NCBI GenBank assembly: GCA_041671025.1
Contig: JBAZCI010000026.1
Coordinates: forward strand, 1-19,779
From: JBAZCI01 sp041671025
Lineage (GTDB): Bacteria > Patescibacteriota > Patescibacteriia > UBA10025
Length of the DNA: 19,779 nucleotides
Direction: 5' to 3'
This document shows positions 1-6,971 of this stretch, in pieces. The position numbers and the translations under genes are program-made. Within the stretch, counting starts at the first letter, position 1; each line of letters starts with the position of its first letter. The notes under the pieces were generated by a model. That model saw only the letters and a program-made list of their open reading frames with translations, made no database searches and was not told the DNA's origin.

Positions 1-2
1 CT

Positions 3-2342
3 GTAAATGACTATCTTGCAAGGCGTGACGCTGTGTGGATGGGACCCTTATACAACGCGCTTGGATTGAGTATCGGGATTATCCAACACGAGGCAGCCTT
101 TCTCTATGATCCGACGTATACGCAGGCCGGCAGTGACGGTGTGCAATTTTTGAGGCCAGTCCAGCGCAAAGAAGCCTATGCCGCGGATATCACGTATGGC
201 ACAAACAACGAATTCGGATTTGACTATCTTCGCGACAATATGGCACCGACCATTGCGCACCGCGTCCAGAGGGATTTGCATTATGCGATTGTTGATGAGG
301 TCGACAGTATTCTTATCGACGAAGCGCGAACGCCGTTAATCATTTCCGCGCCTTCGGAGGATTCAAGCCAGCTGTATTATAAATTTGCCAAGCTTGTGCT
401 CACGATGGAAGAGGGGCCGGATTACAACGTCGATGAAAAAATGCGTGCCGTCTCTATGACGCAGGAAGGTATTACTAAAGTTGAGCGAGCTCTCGGTATC
501 GGGAATATTTATGAAGCATCCGGTATAGAAAATGTTCATCACATTGAACAGGCATTGAAAGCAAAAGCGCTTTTCAAACGGGACAAAGATTATGTGGTAA
601 AAGAAGGTGAAGTGATTATTGTAGATGAATTTACCGGCCGCATGATGTACGGCCGCAGGTATTCGGAAGGCCTGCACCAGGCGATTGAAGCAAAAGAGGG
701 AGTTGAGGTAAAACAGGAAAGCCGGACACTGGCTACCATAACCTTTCAAAACTTTTTCCGGCTGTACACAAAACTTGCCGGTATGACCGGCACGGCCGCT
801 ACGGAAGCGGAGGAATTTGCCCGCATATATAATTTGGAAACACTGCAGATCCCTACGCACAAGCCGATGGTTCGTAAAGACCTGCAGGACAGGATTTACA
901 AGACTGAAAAAGGAAAGTACCAAGCGCTGGCTCGGGAAATTAAAACCCGCCATGAACTTGGTCAGCCCATCTTAATCGGTACGATTTCTATAGAAAAGAA
1001 CGAGCTTATTGCAGATCTGTTAAGCCGTGAGGGTGTTCCGTGCAGTTTATTGAACGCAAAAAATCACGCAAAGGAAGCCGAGATTATTTCGCAAGCCGGG
1101 AGAAAAGGCGCGGTGACCGTTGCAACGAATATGGCCGGTAGAGGCGTCGACATTGTTTTGGGCGGCACGCCGGTCGACCCTGCGCAGGCTGAAGAAGTCA
1201 GGGCGCTCGGAGGCCTGCACGTGATAGGCACGGAACGCCATGAATCACGCCGCATCGATAATCAGTTGCGCGGCCGATCAGGACGCCAGGGCGACCCCGG
1301 ATCGAGCCAGTTTTACGTATCCACAGAAGACGATTTGATGCGCATTTTTGGGTCAGAGCGGCTGAAGGGGATTATGGACCGACTTGGGGTGCCTGAGGAT
1401 ATGCCCATTGAAAATCGGATGATTTCAAAATCGATTGAATCTGCGCAAAAGAAAGTTGAAGGCCATAACTTTGATATTCGCAAGCACCTTGTCGAATATG
1501 ATGACGTGATGAATAAACACCGTGAAGTGATTTATACGCTCCGACGGGAAATTCTCGAGCACAGCGAAATTGATGTGGCAAATCCAACAGCCCGCTTGCT
1601 CCGTGAGCGAATGATCGAATTAATCACCCAGGAAATTGACCAGGTTGTATCTTTTCATACCGCTGACGGCGATCAATCAAAATGGAACTTGGACGAAATC
1701 TACGAAGTCATCGACACCATTTTTCCGGTCTCTCTTGAGAACCGCATTAAGCTTGAAGATATGCGGCAGATTGCCGGCGATGTCGCTCAGGATGCGACTG
1801 CGCGCACAGCGATTATCACTTATCTCGTTGAACTCTCCAAAAAAGCGTACGAAGCGCTCGAGCATCGCATACAGGATGCTACGCTCATGAATAATATCGA
1901 GCGTGCGTTGTATCTCCGCGCGATTGATACGTTGTGGATTGAACATCTCGATCTGATGGATCATTTGCGCCAGGGGATCGGTCTTCGCGGGTTTGCCCAG
2001 CGTGATCCGCTTGTAGAATATAAGAAGGAGGCCTATGGGTTATTCAGAGAGCTCATGAACAATATTCAGAAGCAGGTGGTGTATGCAATTTACAAAGTCG
2101 GTCCGGCGAAAGATATGACGAGCGCTGCGGCGACACCGATCACTCAGCGACTCGCGCAAAGCACGACCATGCAACCCTCAACGTCGGCGCAATTCAGCGG
2201 GACGAATGAGCGCGTTTCCACGTCAGCGCCTGCGATGGCAACCGTTTCAGCGCCCAAAAACGCTGAAGGGGAGAAAGTCGGCAGGAATGATCCTTGCCCA
2301 TGCGGATCAGGAAAAAAGTATAAAAAGTGTCATGGGAAATAA
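3..2342 (+). CDS. secA: Preprotein translocase ATPase SecA (5'-truncated by window edge)
   Basis: SecA is the ATPase that drives unfolded preproteins through the SecYEG channel. The frame is open from base 3 with no start, and the first visible residues (VNDYLARRDA) are an internal SecA motif that follows the Walker A loop, so roughly the first hundred residues lie outside the window. Visible in order: DEVDSILIDEARTPLIIS (DEAD-type Walker B), the preprotein-binding region with IVDEFTGR, the second ATPase half with TNMAGRGVDI and the QLRGRSGRQGDPGSS arginine-finger motif, the helical scaffold and wing regions, a Ser/Thr/Pro-rich linker, and a C-terminal zinc motif (NDPCPCGSGKKYKKCHG) of the SEC-C type that in other bacteria contacts SecB or ribosomes. 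About 779 residues are present. The downstream gene overlaps its stop by 11 bases. Identification is certain; only the start is missing. Confidence 0.97.
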   Translation, partial: VNDYLARRDAVWMGPLYNALGLSIGIIQHEAAFLYDPTYTQAGSDGVQFLRPVQRKEAYAADITYGTNNEFGFDYLRDNMAPTIAHRVQRDLHYAIVDEVDSILIDEARTPLIISAPSEDSSQLYYKFAKLVLTMEEGPDYNVDEKMRAVSMTQEGITKVERALGIGNIYEASGIENVHHIEQALKAKALFKRDKDYVVKEGEVIIVDEFTGRMMYGRRYSEGLHQAIEAKEGVEVKQESRTLATITFQNFFRLYTKLAGMTGTAATEAEEFARIYNLETLQIPTHKPMVRKDLQDRIYKTEKGKYQALAREIKTRHELGQPILIGTISIEKNELIADLLSREGVPCSLLNAKNHAKEAEIISQAGRKGAVTVATNMAGRGVDIVLGGTPVDPAQAEEVRALGGLHVIGTERHESRRIDNQLRGRSGRQGDPGSSQFYVSTEDDLMRIFGSERLKGIMDRLGVPEDMPIENRMISKSIESAQKKVEGHNFDIRKHLVEYDDVMNKHREVIYTLRREILEHSEIDVANPTARLLRERMIELITQEIDQVVSFHTADGDQSKWNLDEIYEVIDTIFPVSLENRIKLEDMRQIAGDVAQDATARTAIITYLVELSKKAYEALEHRIQDATLMNNIERALYLRAIDTLWIEHLDLMDHLRQGIGLRGFAQRDPLVEYKKEAYGLFRELMNNIQKQVVYAIYKVGPAKDMTSAAATPITQRLAQSTTMQPSTSAQFSGTNERVSTSAPAMATVSAPKNAEGEKVGRNDPCPCGSGKKYKKCHGK

Positions 2343-2718
2343 AGCTTCTATAAAACATATTGAATTCTGGGTTTCTAACTTAGAACGTTCGATGAAGTTT
2401 TATGAAGGAATCTTTAAACTTATTGGATGGGTTAAAATCGAATCCAATGCTTTCAGTAACGGAGAAACCAAAATATACTTTGTCGAACAGGCAGTTAGAT
2501 TAGAAAATTCCGTGGGTCCTAGACACATTTGTTTTTTAGCGGCTTCACAGGATGTTGTAGATGAAGTTGCTAGGCTCCTTTCAGAAATCCAGGCAGATAT
2601 AATTCGAGGACCTTTAGAATCGCGGTATAAAGACAGAACTTCGTATACTGTAGATTTTAGAGATCCGGACGGATACATCCTTGAGATAGCGACTAAATCA
2701 ATAGTCCTACAGAAATGA
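2332..2718 (+). CDS. VOC-superfamily (glyoxalase/bleomycin-resistance fold) protein
   Basis: A single vicinal-oxygen-chelate domain of 128 residues. The N-terminus (IKHIEFWVSNLERSMKFY) is the typical first beta-strand and helix of the fold, and the C-terminus (VDFRDPDGYILEIA) is the typical last strand. The four usual metal-ligand positions look filled: His in KHIEF, Glu in YFVEQ, His in RHICF and Glu in LEIA. This suggests a metal-dependent lyase, isomerase, dioxygenase or binding protein, but the substrate cannot be read. The ATG at 2332 is chosen because the fold begins just after it; it overlaps the secA stop and has no good Shine-Dalgarno, so coupled translation is likely. An in-frame start at 2206 would run deep into secA and is unlikely. 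The gene is visibly more AT-rich than secA (about 38% GC over 240 bases counted by hand), hinting at acquisition by transfer. Confidence 0.85.
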   Translation: MGNKASIKHIEFWVSNLERSMKFYEGIFKLIGWVKIESNAFSNGETKIYFVEQAVRLENSVGPRHICFLAASQDVVDEVARLLSEIQADIIRGPLESRYKDRTSYTVDFRDPDGYILEIATKSIVLQK

Positions 2719-2747
2719 CTATAAGCGAGGGTAAGTAGCTAGAATGT

Positions 2748-3074
2748 ATGAGCGCATCCGATAACGTAAAACTTGTCGTATTCGTGCCTGAGTCCCACGC
2801 GGATGCGGTTCGTGATGCACTGGGGAGCGCGGGTGCGGGGAAAGTTGGTAACTACACATTTTGTAGTTTTTCTTTGCATGGCACCGGCCGCTTCAAACCC
2901 GAAGCGGGTGCGCATCCAACGATTGGTGAAGTTGGGAAATTGACATCGGTTCCAGAAGAACGGATAGAGGTGGTATGTGACCGAAAACTTTTAAAGGAGG
3001 TTATCAGTGCAATCAAAAAAGTCCATCCGTACGAAGAAGTCGTACTCGATGTCTATCCTTTGGAAGAACTCTAA
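2748..3074 (+). CDS. Stand-alone NIF3/YqfO-type insertion-domain protein
   Basis: A 108-residue protein matching the PII/CutA-like domain that is inserted in the middle of some NIF3-family proteins such as Bacillus YqfO, and that also occurs alone. Diagnostic segments are KLVVFVPESHADAVRDAL, the GAGKVGNYTFCSFS loop, the GTGRFKPEAGAHPTIGEVG glycine-rich stretch and the ending HPYEEVVLDVYPL. The two metal-binding NIF3 lobes are absent, so the metal-hydrolase function often predicted for NIF3 is not expected. The domain may bind a small ligand or another protein; its role is unknown. The start at 2748 fits the domain boundary; another ATG at 2743 is out of frame. It follows the VOC gene after 29 bases and precedes a methyltransferase, with no visible promoter between them. 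Confidence 0.85.
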   Translation: MSASDNVKLVVFVPESHADAVRDALGSAGAGKVGNYTFCSFSLHGTGRFKPEAGAHPTIGEVGKLTSVPEERIEVVCDRKLLKEVISAIKKVHPYEEVVLDVYPLEEL

Positions 3075-3110
3075 TTTTTAGGAAATTGCCATTAGTATTT
3101 ATTACAAAAA

Positions 3111-3716
3111 ATGGACCTCAAATCAACCTACAACCGTATAGCGTCAGATTGGCATAACGATCACGAACGTGATGATTGGTGGCACGCGGGAAGCGCATTA
3201 TTTTTATCATATCTCAAGCAAGGATCGCATGTACTGGATGTAGGCTGTGGGTCCGGACTCGGCTCGGCATTTCTCGTACATCACGGAATGAATGTGGAAG
3301 GTTTTGACGTTTCTGAAAAAATGATCGAATTGGCAAAGCAGCATGTACCACAAGGAATATTTTGGGTAGGAGATATGCTTGACTTGGGTGGTAAGGCAAA
3401 AACCTATGATGCGGCATATCTTAAAGCGGTGTTGCTCCATTCTCCAAAGAATCAGACCGGTTCAATACTGTCACTTCTGCGTAAACGATTGCGTGCGGGC
3501 GCGTATGTCTATGTCGCGGTAAAGAGAACTAAAGATGTTGAAGAAGAAATTCTCAAGGAAGATGACTACGGATACCAGTATGAACGGTTCTTTAGTTACT
3601 ATACGGAGGAGGAAATGGACCAACTGCTCTTGAGTGCTGGTTTTGAGATAGATATTAAGCGAACTGTTTCATCAGGACGTACCATGTGGGTTGAACGCAT
3701 CGCGCATACTGTATGA
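3111..3716 (+). CDS. Class I SAM-dependent methyltransferase, substrate unknown
   Basis: A 201-residue protein with a Rossmann-fold methyltransferase core. Motif I (VLDVGCGSGLGSAF, about residues 42-55) binds S-adenosylmethionine. The acidic end of strand 2 is in VEGFDVSEKMIELAKQ, motif II in FWVGDMLDLG, and a later YDAAYLKAVLLHS segment fits the post-motif region of the Methyltransf_11/25 group. The N-terminus (YNRIASDWH) resembles small-molecule methyltransferases in which an aromatic lid closes over the substrate, but nothing identifies the target. Its stop overlaps the next start as ATGA (3713-3716), so it and the PgeF homologue are very probably translated from one message. No good Shine-Dalgarno precedes the start. 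Confidence 0.9.
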   Translation: MDLKSTYNRIASDWHNDHERDDWWHAGSALFLSYLKQGSHVLDVGCGSGLGSAFLVHHGMNVEGFDVSEKMIELAKQHVPQGIFWVGDMLDLGGKAKTYDAAYLKAVLLHSPKNQTGSILSLLRKRLRAGAYVYVAVKRTKDVEEEILKEDDYGYQYERFFSYYTEEEMDQLLLSAGFEIDIKRTVSSGRTMWVERIAHTV

Positions 3717-4420
3717 GTTCAACGAGAACGGTTCTCGGAGGTAAGGACGTGCGGTACGGCATTTCTACTCGCAACGACGGCAATATGCCCTTGCGACATG
3801 CCGGAGAGGACGCGGAGGCGATTGAAAACCGTAACCGTTTTTTTACTGATGCTGGAATAAATCCCGACAGAGTTTTTTCCGCAAAGCAATCGCATAGTGC
3901 TCGCGTCGAGGTTGTGACAGATAAGCCACCCCGAATAATTGCGGCGGATGGGTTAGTTACAACACAAAAAAATATCTGCCTTGCGGTAACATCAGCAGAT
4001 TGTTTTCCGATTTTTTTATATGATCCCAAACAAAATATCGTAGGCATGCTTCATGCCGGGTGGAGGGGAATTGTCGGAGGGATCGTACAAAATGGGATTG
4101 AGGCTTTCGTGCAACTTGGATCGGATGTAAAAGATATTAACGTCGTCATCGGCCCCGGCATTCAACGGCACCATTTTGAAATACAACATGATGTTCAGGA
4201 AAAATTTTCTTTATTTCCTTTTGCCTTACGTACTGAACACAAAAAGCGAACAGTTGATTTGGTTGAAATTATGCTGCATATTCTTGCGGAGAGGGGAGTC
4301 AGAAACGTGGAGAGCGTCGGCGACTGCACGGTATGCCTATCGGATAAATACTTTTCCTGGCGCCGAGATCACGAAACTCCGTTGCGTGCGATGGTTGCAT
4401 ATATCGTGCGTGCAGGATAG
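3713..4420 (+). CDS. pgeF: PgeF/YfiH-family laccase-domain protein (purine nucleoside phosphorylase-like)
   Basis: A 235-residue member of the YfiH/PgeF/FAMIN family. These proteins were first called multicopper polyphenol oxidases; work on the family shows zinc-dependent purine nucleoside chemistry, and in E. coli the protein limits misincorporation of serine into the peptidoglycan stem. The three expected metal ligands are visible: His61 in KQSHSARV, Cys97 in TSADCFPI and His114 in HAGWRG. The later IGPGIQRHHFEI matches the usual GPCIG-type segment but has Gly where Cys is common. The C-terminus (FSWRRDHETPLRAMVAYI) is the family's closing FSYRRD-type motif. It is translationally coupled to the methyltransferase upstream through ATGA, and the transporter gene begins 12 bases after its stop. 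Family membership is secure; the physiological substrate here is inferred only. Confidence 0.92.
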   Translation: MSSTRTVLGGKDVRYGISTRNDGNMPLRHAGEDAEAIENRNRFFTDAGINPDRVFSAKQSHSARVEVVTDKPPRIIAADGLVTTQKNICLAVTSADCFPIFLYDPKQNIVGMLHAGWRGIVGGIVQNGIEAFVQLGSDVKDINVVIGPGIQRHHFEIQHDVQEKFSLFPFALRTEHKKRTVDLVEIMLHILAERGVRNVESVGDCTVCLSDKYFSWRRDHETPLRAMVAYIVRAG

Positions 4421-4432
4421 AATGATGAAAAT

Positions 4433-5119
4433 ATGAAATATAGATACCTCGATATCATTCTTGGTTTGTTCGTTGCGGTGTTGCTTATCTCAAACATCGC
4501 TTCAACAAAAATTGTTATCTTTGGGCCGTTTACCTTTGACGGCGGGACAATTCTGTTTCCGCTCATGTATATCTTTGGCGACATTCTCACTGAAGTATAC
4601 GGCTATCGTGCGTCGCGTCGCGTGATATGGACCGGATTTTTTTGCGCACTGCTCATGTCTCTTGTTTTTACCTTGATTGGGAAGCTTCCCGCAGCACCTG
4701 AATGGACGAATCAGGAATCATACGATCTCATTTTAGGTACGACGTGGCGCATCGTTGTCGCATCCTTGGTTGCGTACACTGTCGGTGAATTTAGCAATTC
4801 GTATATTCTCGCAAAAATAAAAGTTGCCACGCGCGGGAAATGGCTTTGGTTACGGACCGTATCGTCAACACTTGTCGGTGAGGGATTCGATACGTCTCTT
4901 TTTGTCCTCATTGCTTTTGCCGGGATTCTTCCGACAAGTCTGCTTGTTTCGGTAGCTGTATCAAACTATATCTTTAAAGTAGGCGTCGAGGTGGCAATGA
5001 CTCCTGCAACATACTGGATCGCCCGCTTTCTCAAGAAAAAAGAAGACGTTGATTATTTCGACACGCAGACGAATTTCAATCCCTTTTTAGCTGGAGAGAG
5101 CAAAAAAATATCTTCCTAG
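4433..5119 (+). CDS. yhhQ: YhhQ/QPTR-type queuosine precursor transporter
   Basis: A 228-residue integral membrane protein of the YhhQ (DUF165, Vut_1) family, whose E. coli member imports preQ0 and preQ1, precursors of the tRNA wobble nucleoside queuosine. Family marks: first helix LGLFVAVLLISNIASTKIV, the GGTILFPLMYIFGDILTEVYG segment, and the C-terminal SLLVSVAVSNYIFKVGVEV and TPATYWIARF segments. About six membrane spans can be traced. A soluble C-terminal tail (DVDYFDTQTNFNPF) follows, as is usual in the family. The start lies 12 bases after the pgeF stop, without a preQ1-type leader, so it is probably read with the upstream genes. No tgt or other queuosine gene is in the window, so use of the imported base is inferred. 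Confidence 0.9.
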   Translation: MKYRYLDIILGLFVAVLLISNIASTKIVIFGPFTFDGGTILFPLMYIFGDILTEVYGYRASRRVIWTGFFCALLMSLVFTLIGKLPAAPEWTNQESYDLILGTTWRIVVASLVAYTVGEFSNSYILAKIKVATRGKWLWLRTVSSTLVGEGFDTSLFVLIAFAGILPTSLLVSVAVSNYIFKVGVEVAMTPATYWIARFLKKKEDVDYFDTQTNFNPFLAGESKKISS

Positions 5120-5122
5120 CTA

Positions 5123-5151
5123 TTTACAAACTCAAAAAACTATGGTATAAT
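5123..5151 (+). promoter_or_regulatory. Sigma-70-type promoter for the L,D-transpeptidase gene
   Basis: A -35 TTTACA (5123-5128) and a perfect -10 TATAAT (5146-5151) are 17 bases apart, and TGG precedes the -10 (extended -10). Transcription would begin near 5158. The 34-base leader is rich in A and C (AAACAAAAACAAACAAAA before the ATG), has almost no G, and contains no Shine-Dalgarno. Confidence 0.85.
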
Positions 5152-5191
5152 ACGTGAGTAAAGTTAGAAACCAAACAAAAACAAACAAAAA

Positions 5192-6604
5192 ATGACTCGA
5201 AAAAACCATCTAACCCGAGTGTATCGCGTGGGCGCATTCTTGATCGCGGCTCTGTGTTTTAGCATTCTTGCGCAACAAGCCAACGCGGCATATACCCGTC
5301 AGCCGCAAGTGCGTATTTTTTCAAATCAGCAATTAGTACAAAACTTCCTGGCGTATGATTCAACGTTCGACGGGGGGACTCAGGTTGCATTAGGTGATTT
5401 ACAAAATGACGGTACTCCGGAAATTGTTACTGCTCCGGGAGCCGGTGGCGGTCCGCAAATTCGTATACTACAGTCTGACGGGAAGCTGATCGGCCAGTTT
5501 TTTGCATATGATCAATCGTTAAGATCGGGAGTGAACATTGCCGTGGGTGATCTTGACGCTGACGGTGAGGCGGAAATAATTACCGTTCCCCGTAGCGGAG
5601 CCGCGTCTCACGTCCGTGTATTCAACGTGCACGGTCAGCCGAAATTGACGCCGGGATTTTTTGCTTTTTCTCCTGAATTTCGAGGAGGAGCAAACCTTGC
5701 AGTCGGAGATTATAATGGAGACGGATTTGGTGAGATTATTGTCGGTGCAGGAACCGGTGGTGGTCCGCAGGTCAGAATTTTTGACCGTTTTGGAAAACCG
5801 GTATACAGCTTTTTCGCTTTTCATAAAGACTTCAAAGGGGGAGTCAGCGTTGCATCAGGAAATGTTGACGGCGGAACTCAAGATGAAATAATTGTCGGTG
5901 TCTATGATCATGACACGCCGATGGTCAAAGTGATTAAAGTCGCTGAACACGAAACCCTTATTTCACAATTTATCGCATTTGATAAGAAATTTACCGGTGG
6001 TGTAGAGGTTAATGCCGGAGATACTGACGGAGATGGATTTGACGAAGTTATTGTCGCTGCGCGTTCCGGCGGTGGTCCACAAGTGCGAGCATTCGAAGGG
6101 TCCGGATTGCCGAGTTCCGTAAATTTCTTTTCGTATGAAAAAGATTTTCGCGGCGGTGTAAGTATTGCGACCGGTGATATGAACGGGGATGGCGTTGATG
6201 ATGTCATTACCGCGCCGCAAAGCTGGGTCGCGGAAGGTAAGCCGGGAATTCATAAATATGTCGAGGTAAGTATCGCGAAGCAACATCTGTGGGCGTACGA
6301 AGACGGTCGCGTGGTTCGGGATTTTGCGGTCTCAACTGGCCTACCGGGATACGACACCCGCCCGGGAAATTTTTCGATCACCCAAAAAACATATTCAAAG
6401 GACTATTTCGGTCCGGGCTACTATTTTCCGAACACACTATGGAATATGCGCTTCGACGGATCGAGACTTCTCCATGGTGCGTATTGGCATAATAATTTCG
6501 GTCGAAAAAAAAGTCACGGCTGTATCAATCTCCCGTATCCGCAGGCTGAGTGGCTGTATAACTGGTCGAGCATAGGAACACCCGTGTTCGTCACGGCACA
6601 GTAA
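5192..6604 (+). CDS. Secreted FG-GAP repeat protein with C-terminal YkuD L,D-transpeptidase domain
   Basis: A 470-residue exported protein. Residues 1-32 form a signal peptide (basic start, hydrophobic GAFLIAALCFSILA, likely cleavage after ANA). Residues about 38-342 hold six FG-GAP/VCBS-like repeats of about 51 residues, each with a calcium-loop-like motif at 69, 120, 173, 224, 277 and 329 (for example DYNGDGFGE, DTDGDGFDE) and a GGGPQVRIF-type strand; the fourth loop (NVDGGTQDE) is degenerate. Residues about 355-470 are a YkuD domain with the active-site signature: His429 in LHGAYW and SHGCINL with catalytic Cys444. Such enzymes make 3-3 peptidoglycan cross-links or attach proteins to peptidoglycan. 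The repeats probably fold as a propeller-like blade set that binds the surface or a ligand. It has its own promoter and terminator, so it is monocistronic. Domain calls are firm; the task of the repeats is inference. Confidence 0.93.
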   Translation: MTRKNHLTRVYRVGAFLIAALCFSILAQQANAAYTRQPQVRIFSNQQLVQNFLAYDSTFDGGTQVALGDLQNDGTPEIVTAPGAGGGPQIRILQSDGKLIGQFFAYDQSLRSGVNIAVGDLDADGEAEIITVPRSGAASHVRVFNVHGQPKLTPGFFAFSPEFRGGANLAVGDYNGDGFGEIIVGAGTGGGPQVRIFDRFGKPVYSFFAFHKDFKGGVSVASGNVDGGTQDEIIVGVYDHDTPMVKVIKVAEHETLISQFIAFDKKFTGGVEVNAGDTDGDGFDEVIVAARSGGGPQVRAFEGSGLPSSVNFFSYEKDFRGGVSIATGDMNGDGVDDVITAPQSWVAEGKPGIHKYVEVSIAKQHLWAYEDGRVVRDFAVSTGLPGYDTRPGNFSITQKTYSKDYFGPGYYFPNTLWNMRFDGSRLLHGAYWHNNFGRKKSHGCINLPYPQAEWLYNWSSIGTPVFVTAQ

Positions 6605-6678
6605 ACGGAATTCGCTGACTCATGCCCATCGTAGTAGAGCTGAAGGGGGTTGCTGTCACTCGCTTGGTATTTTTACCG

Positions 6679-6711
6679 CCGCACCCTGGAAAGGGTGCTC
6701 TCTTTTCCTAA
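6679..6711 (+). terminator. Probable intrinsic terminator after the L,D-transpeptidase gene
   Basis: The hairpin GCACCC-TGGAAA-GGGTGC (6681-6698) is followed by the pyrimidine-rich tract TCTCTTTTCC. The 6-bp GC-rich stem and T-rich tail fit Rho-independent termination, although the T run is interrupted. The same bases are also the left arm of the inverted repeat described separately. Confidence 0.55.
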
Positions 6712-6717
6712 AAACAT

Positions 6718-6741
6718 AGCGCAGTCCTCCGTGCCTGCGCT
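6718..6741 (+). promoter_or_regulatory. Hairpin with an anti-Shine-Dalgarno loop in the secD upstream region
   Basis: AGCGCAG (6718-6724) and CTGCGCT (6735-6741) form a perfect 7-bp stem around a ten-base loop, TCCTCCGTGC. CCTCC in the loop (6726-6730) is complementary to GGAGG at 6784-6788, the best Shine-Dalgarno nearby. The stem is seen in the sequence; the loop-to-Shine-Dalgarno contact is inference. Confidence 0.4.
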
Positions 6742-6794
6742 CGTGGGTATTACAATCACGCGCACTCACAGTGAGATGTGCTAGGAGGTTTACA

Positions 6795-6971
6795 ATGAAG
6801 AGCACCCTTTCCAGGGTGCGGACTCTATTTGTGTGTTTCAAACATGCACTGCTTCATTCAGCCGACTCTACTGCCTCCTCCTTGCGAGCGCCTTTTAGGT
6901 ATGCTACGATTTGTGAAGAATATTCAGCACATACATGCGAAAAAAGTTTTGGTTTACACTTATCGGAATAG
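6795..6971 (+). CDS. Possible 58-residue upstream ORF overlapping the secD start
   Basis: An ATG at 6795 lies six bases after a perfect AGGAGG (6783-6788), and the frame runs 58 codons to a TAG at 6969-6971, overlapping the first 37 bases of secD. The product starts with a short basic stretch and a weakly hydrophobic segment (TLFVCFKHALLHSA) and contains SSLRAPFRYA near residue 31. I do not recognise it. The strong Shine-Dalgarno is unusual for this window, where most genes have none. Against it, no promoter is seen just upstream, a good secD promoter lies inside it, and the early codons fall in one arm of the inverted repeat. It could be a coupling or leader peptide for secD, or chance. Confidence 0.3.
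   Translation: MKSTLSRVRTLFVCFKHALLHSADSTASSLRAPFRYATICEEYSAHTCEKSFGLHLSE
6882..6910 (+). promoter_or_regulatory. Extended -10 promoter for secDF
   Basis: TTGCGA (6882-6887) and TACGAT (6905-6910) are separated by 17 bases, with TGC directly before the -10. Transcription would start near 6917, giving a leader of about 18 bases before the secD ATG at 6935. This transcript would exclude the inverted repeat and the start of the upstream ORF. Confidence 0.65.

Larger units (their letters stand above)
6679..6821. repeat. Perfect 23-base inverted repeat pair enclosing 97 bases
   Basis: Arms at 6679-6701 and 6799-6821 are exact reverse complements over 23 bases. Each arm is also a small hairpin by itself (GCACCC, six-base loop, GGGTGC). 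The unit as a whole is 143 bases long. No target-site duplication or transposase is visible, so it is not called an insertion element. In RNA the two arms could pair over long range and bury the start of the reading frame at 6795. Confidence 0.85.

Noticed and set aside
363..953. Long open frame of 196 codons on the minus strand within secA
   Set aside because: It is antisense to a highly conserved gene, has no ribosome-binding site and encodes no recognisable protein.
2206..2331. Earlier start for the VOC gene inside secA
   Set aside because: Those codons are the +1 shadow of the secA linker and SEC-C region and have no VOC similarity.
4421..4432. preQ1 riboswitch before the queuosine-precursor transporter
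   Set aside because: Only 12 bases separate it from pgeF and no aptamer is visible at the end of pgeF.
6679..6821. Insertion sequence or MITE with target-site duplication
   Set aside because: No duplicated flanks and no transposase; retained only as an inverted repeat.
6656..6841. 61-codon open frame on the minus strand
   Set aside because: It lies across the inverted repeat, has no ribosome-binding site, and the product resembles nothing known; best explained by the repeat.
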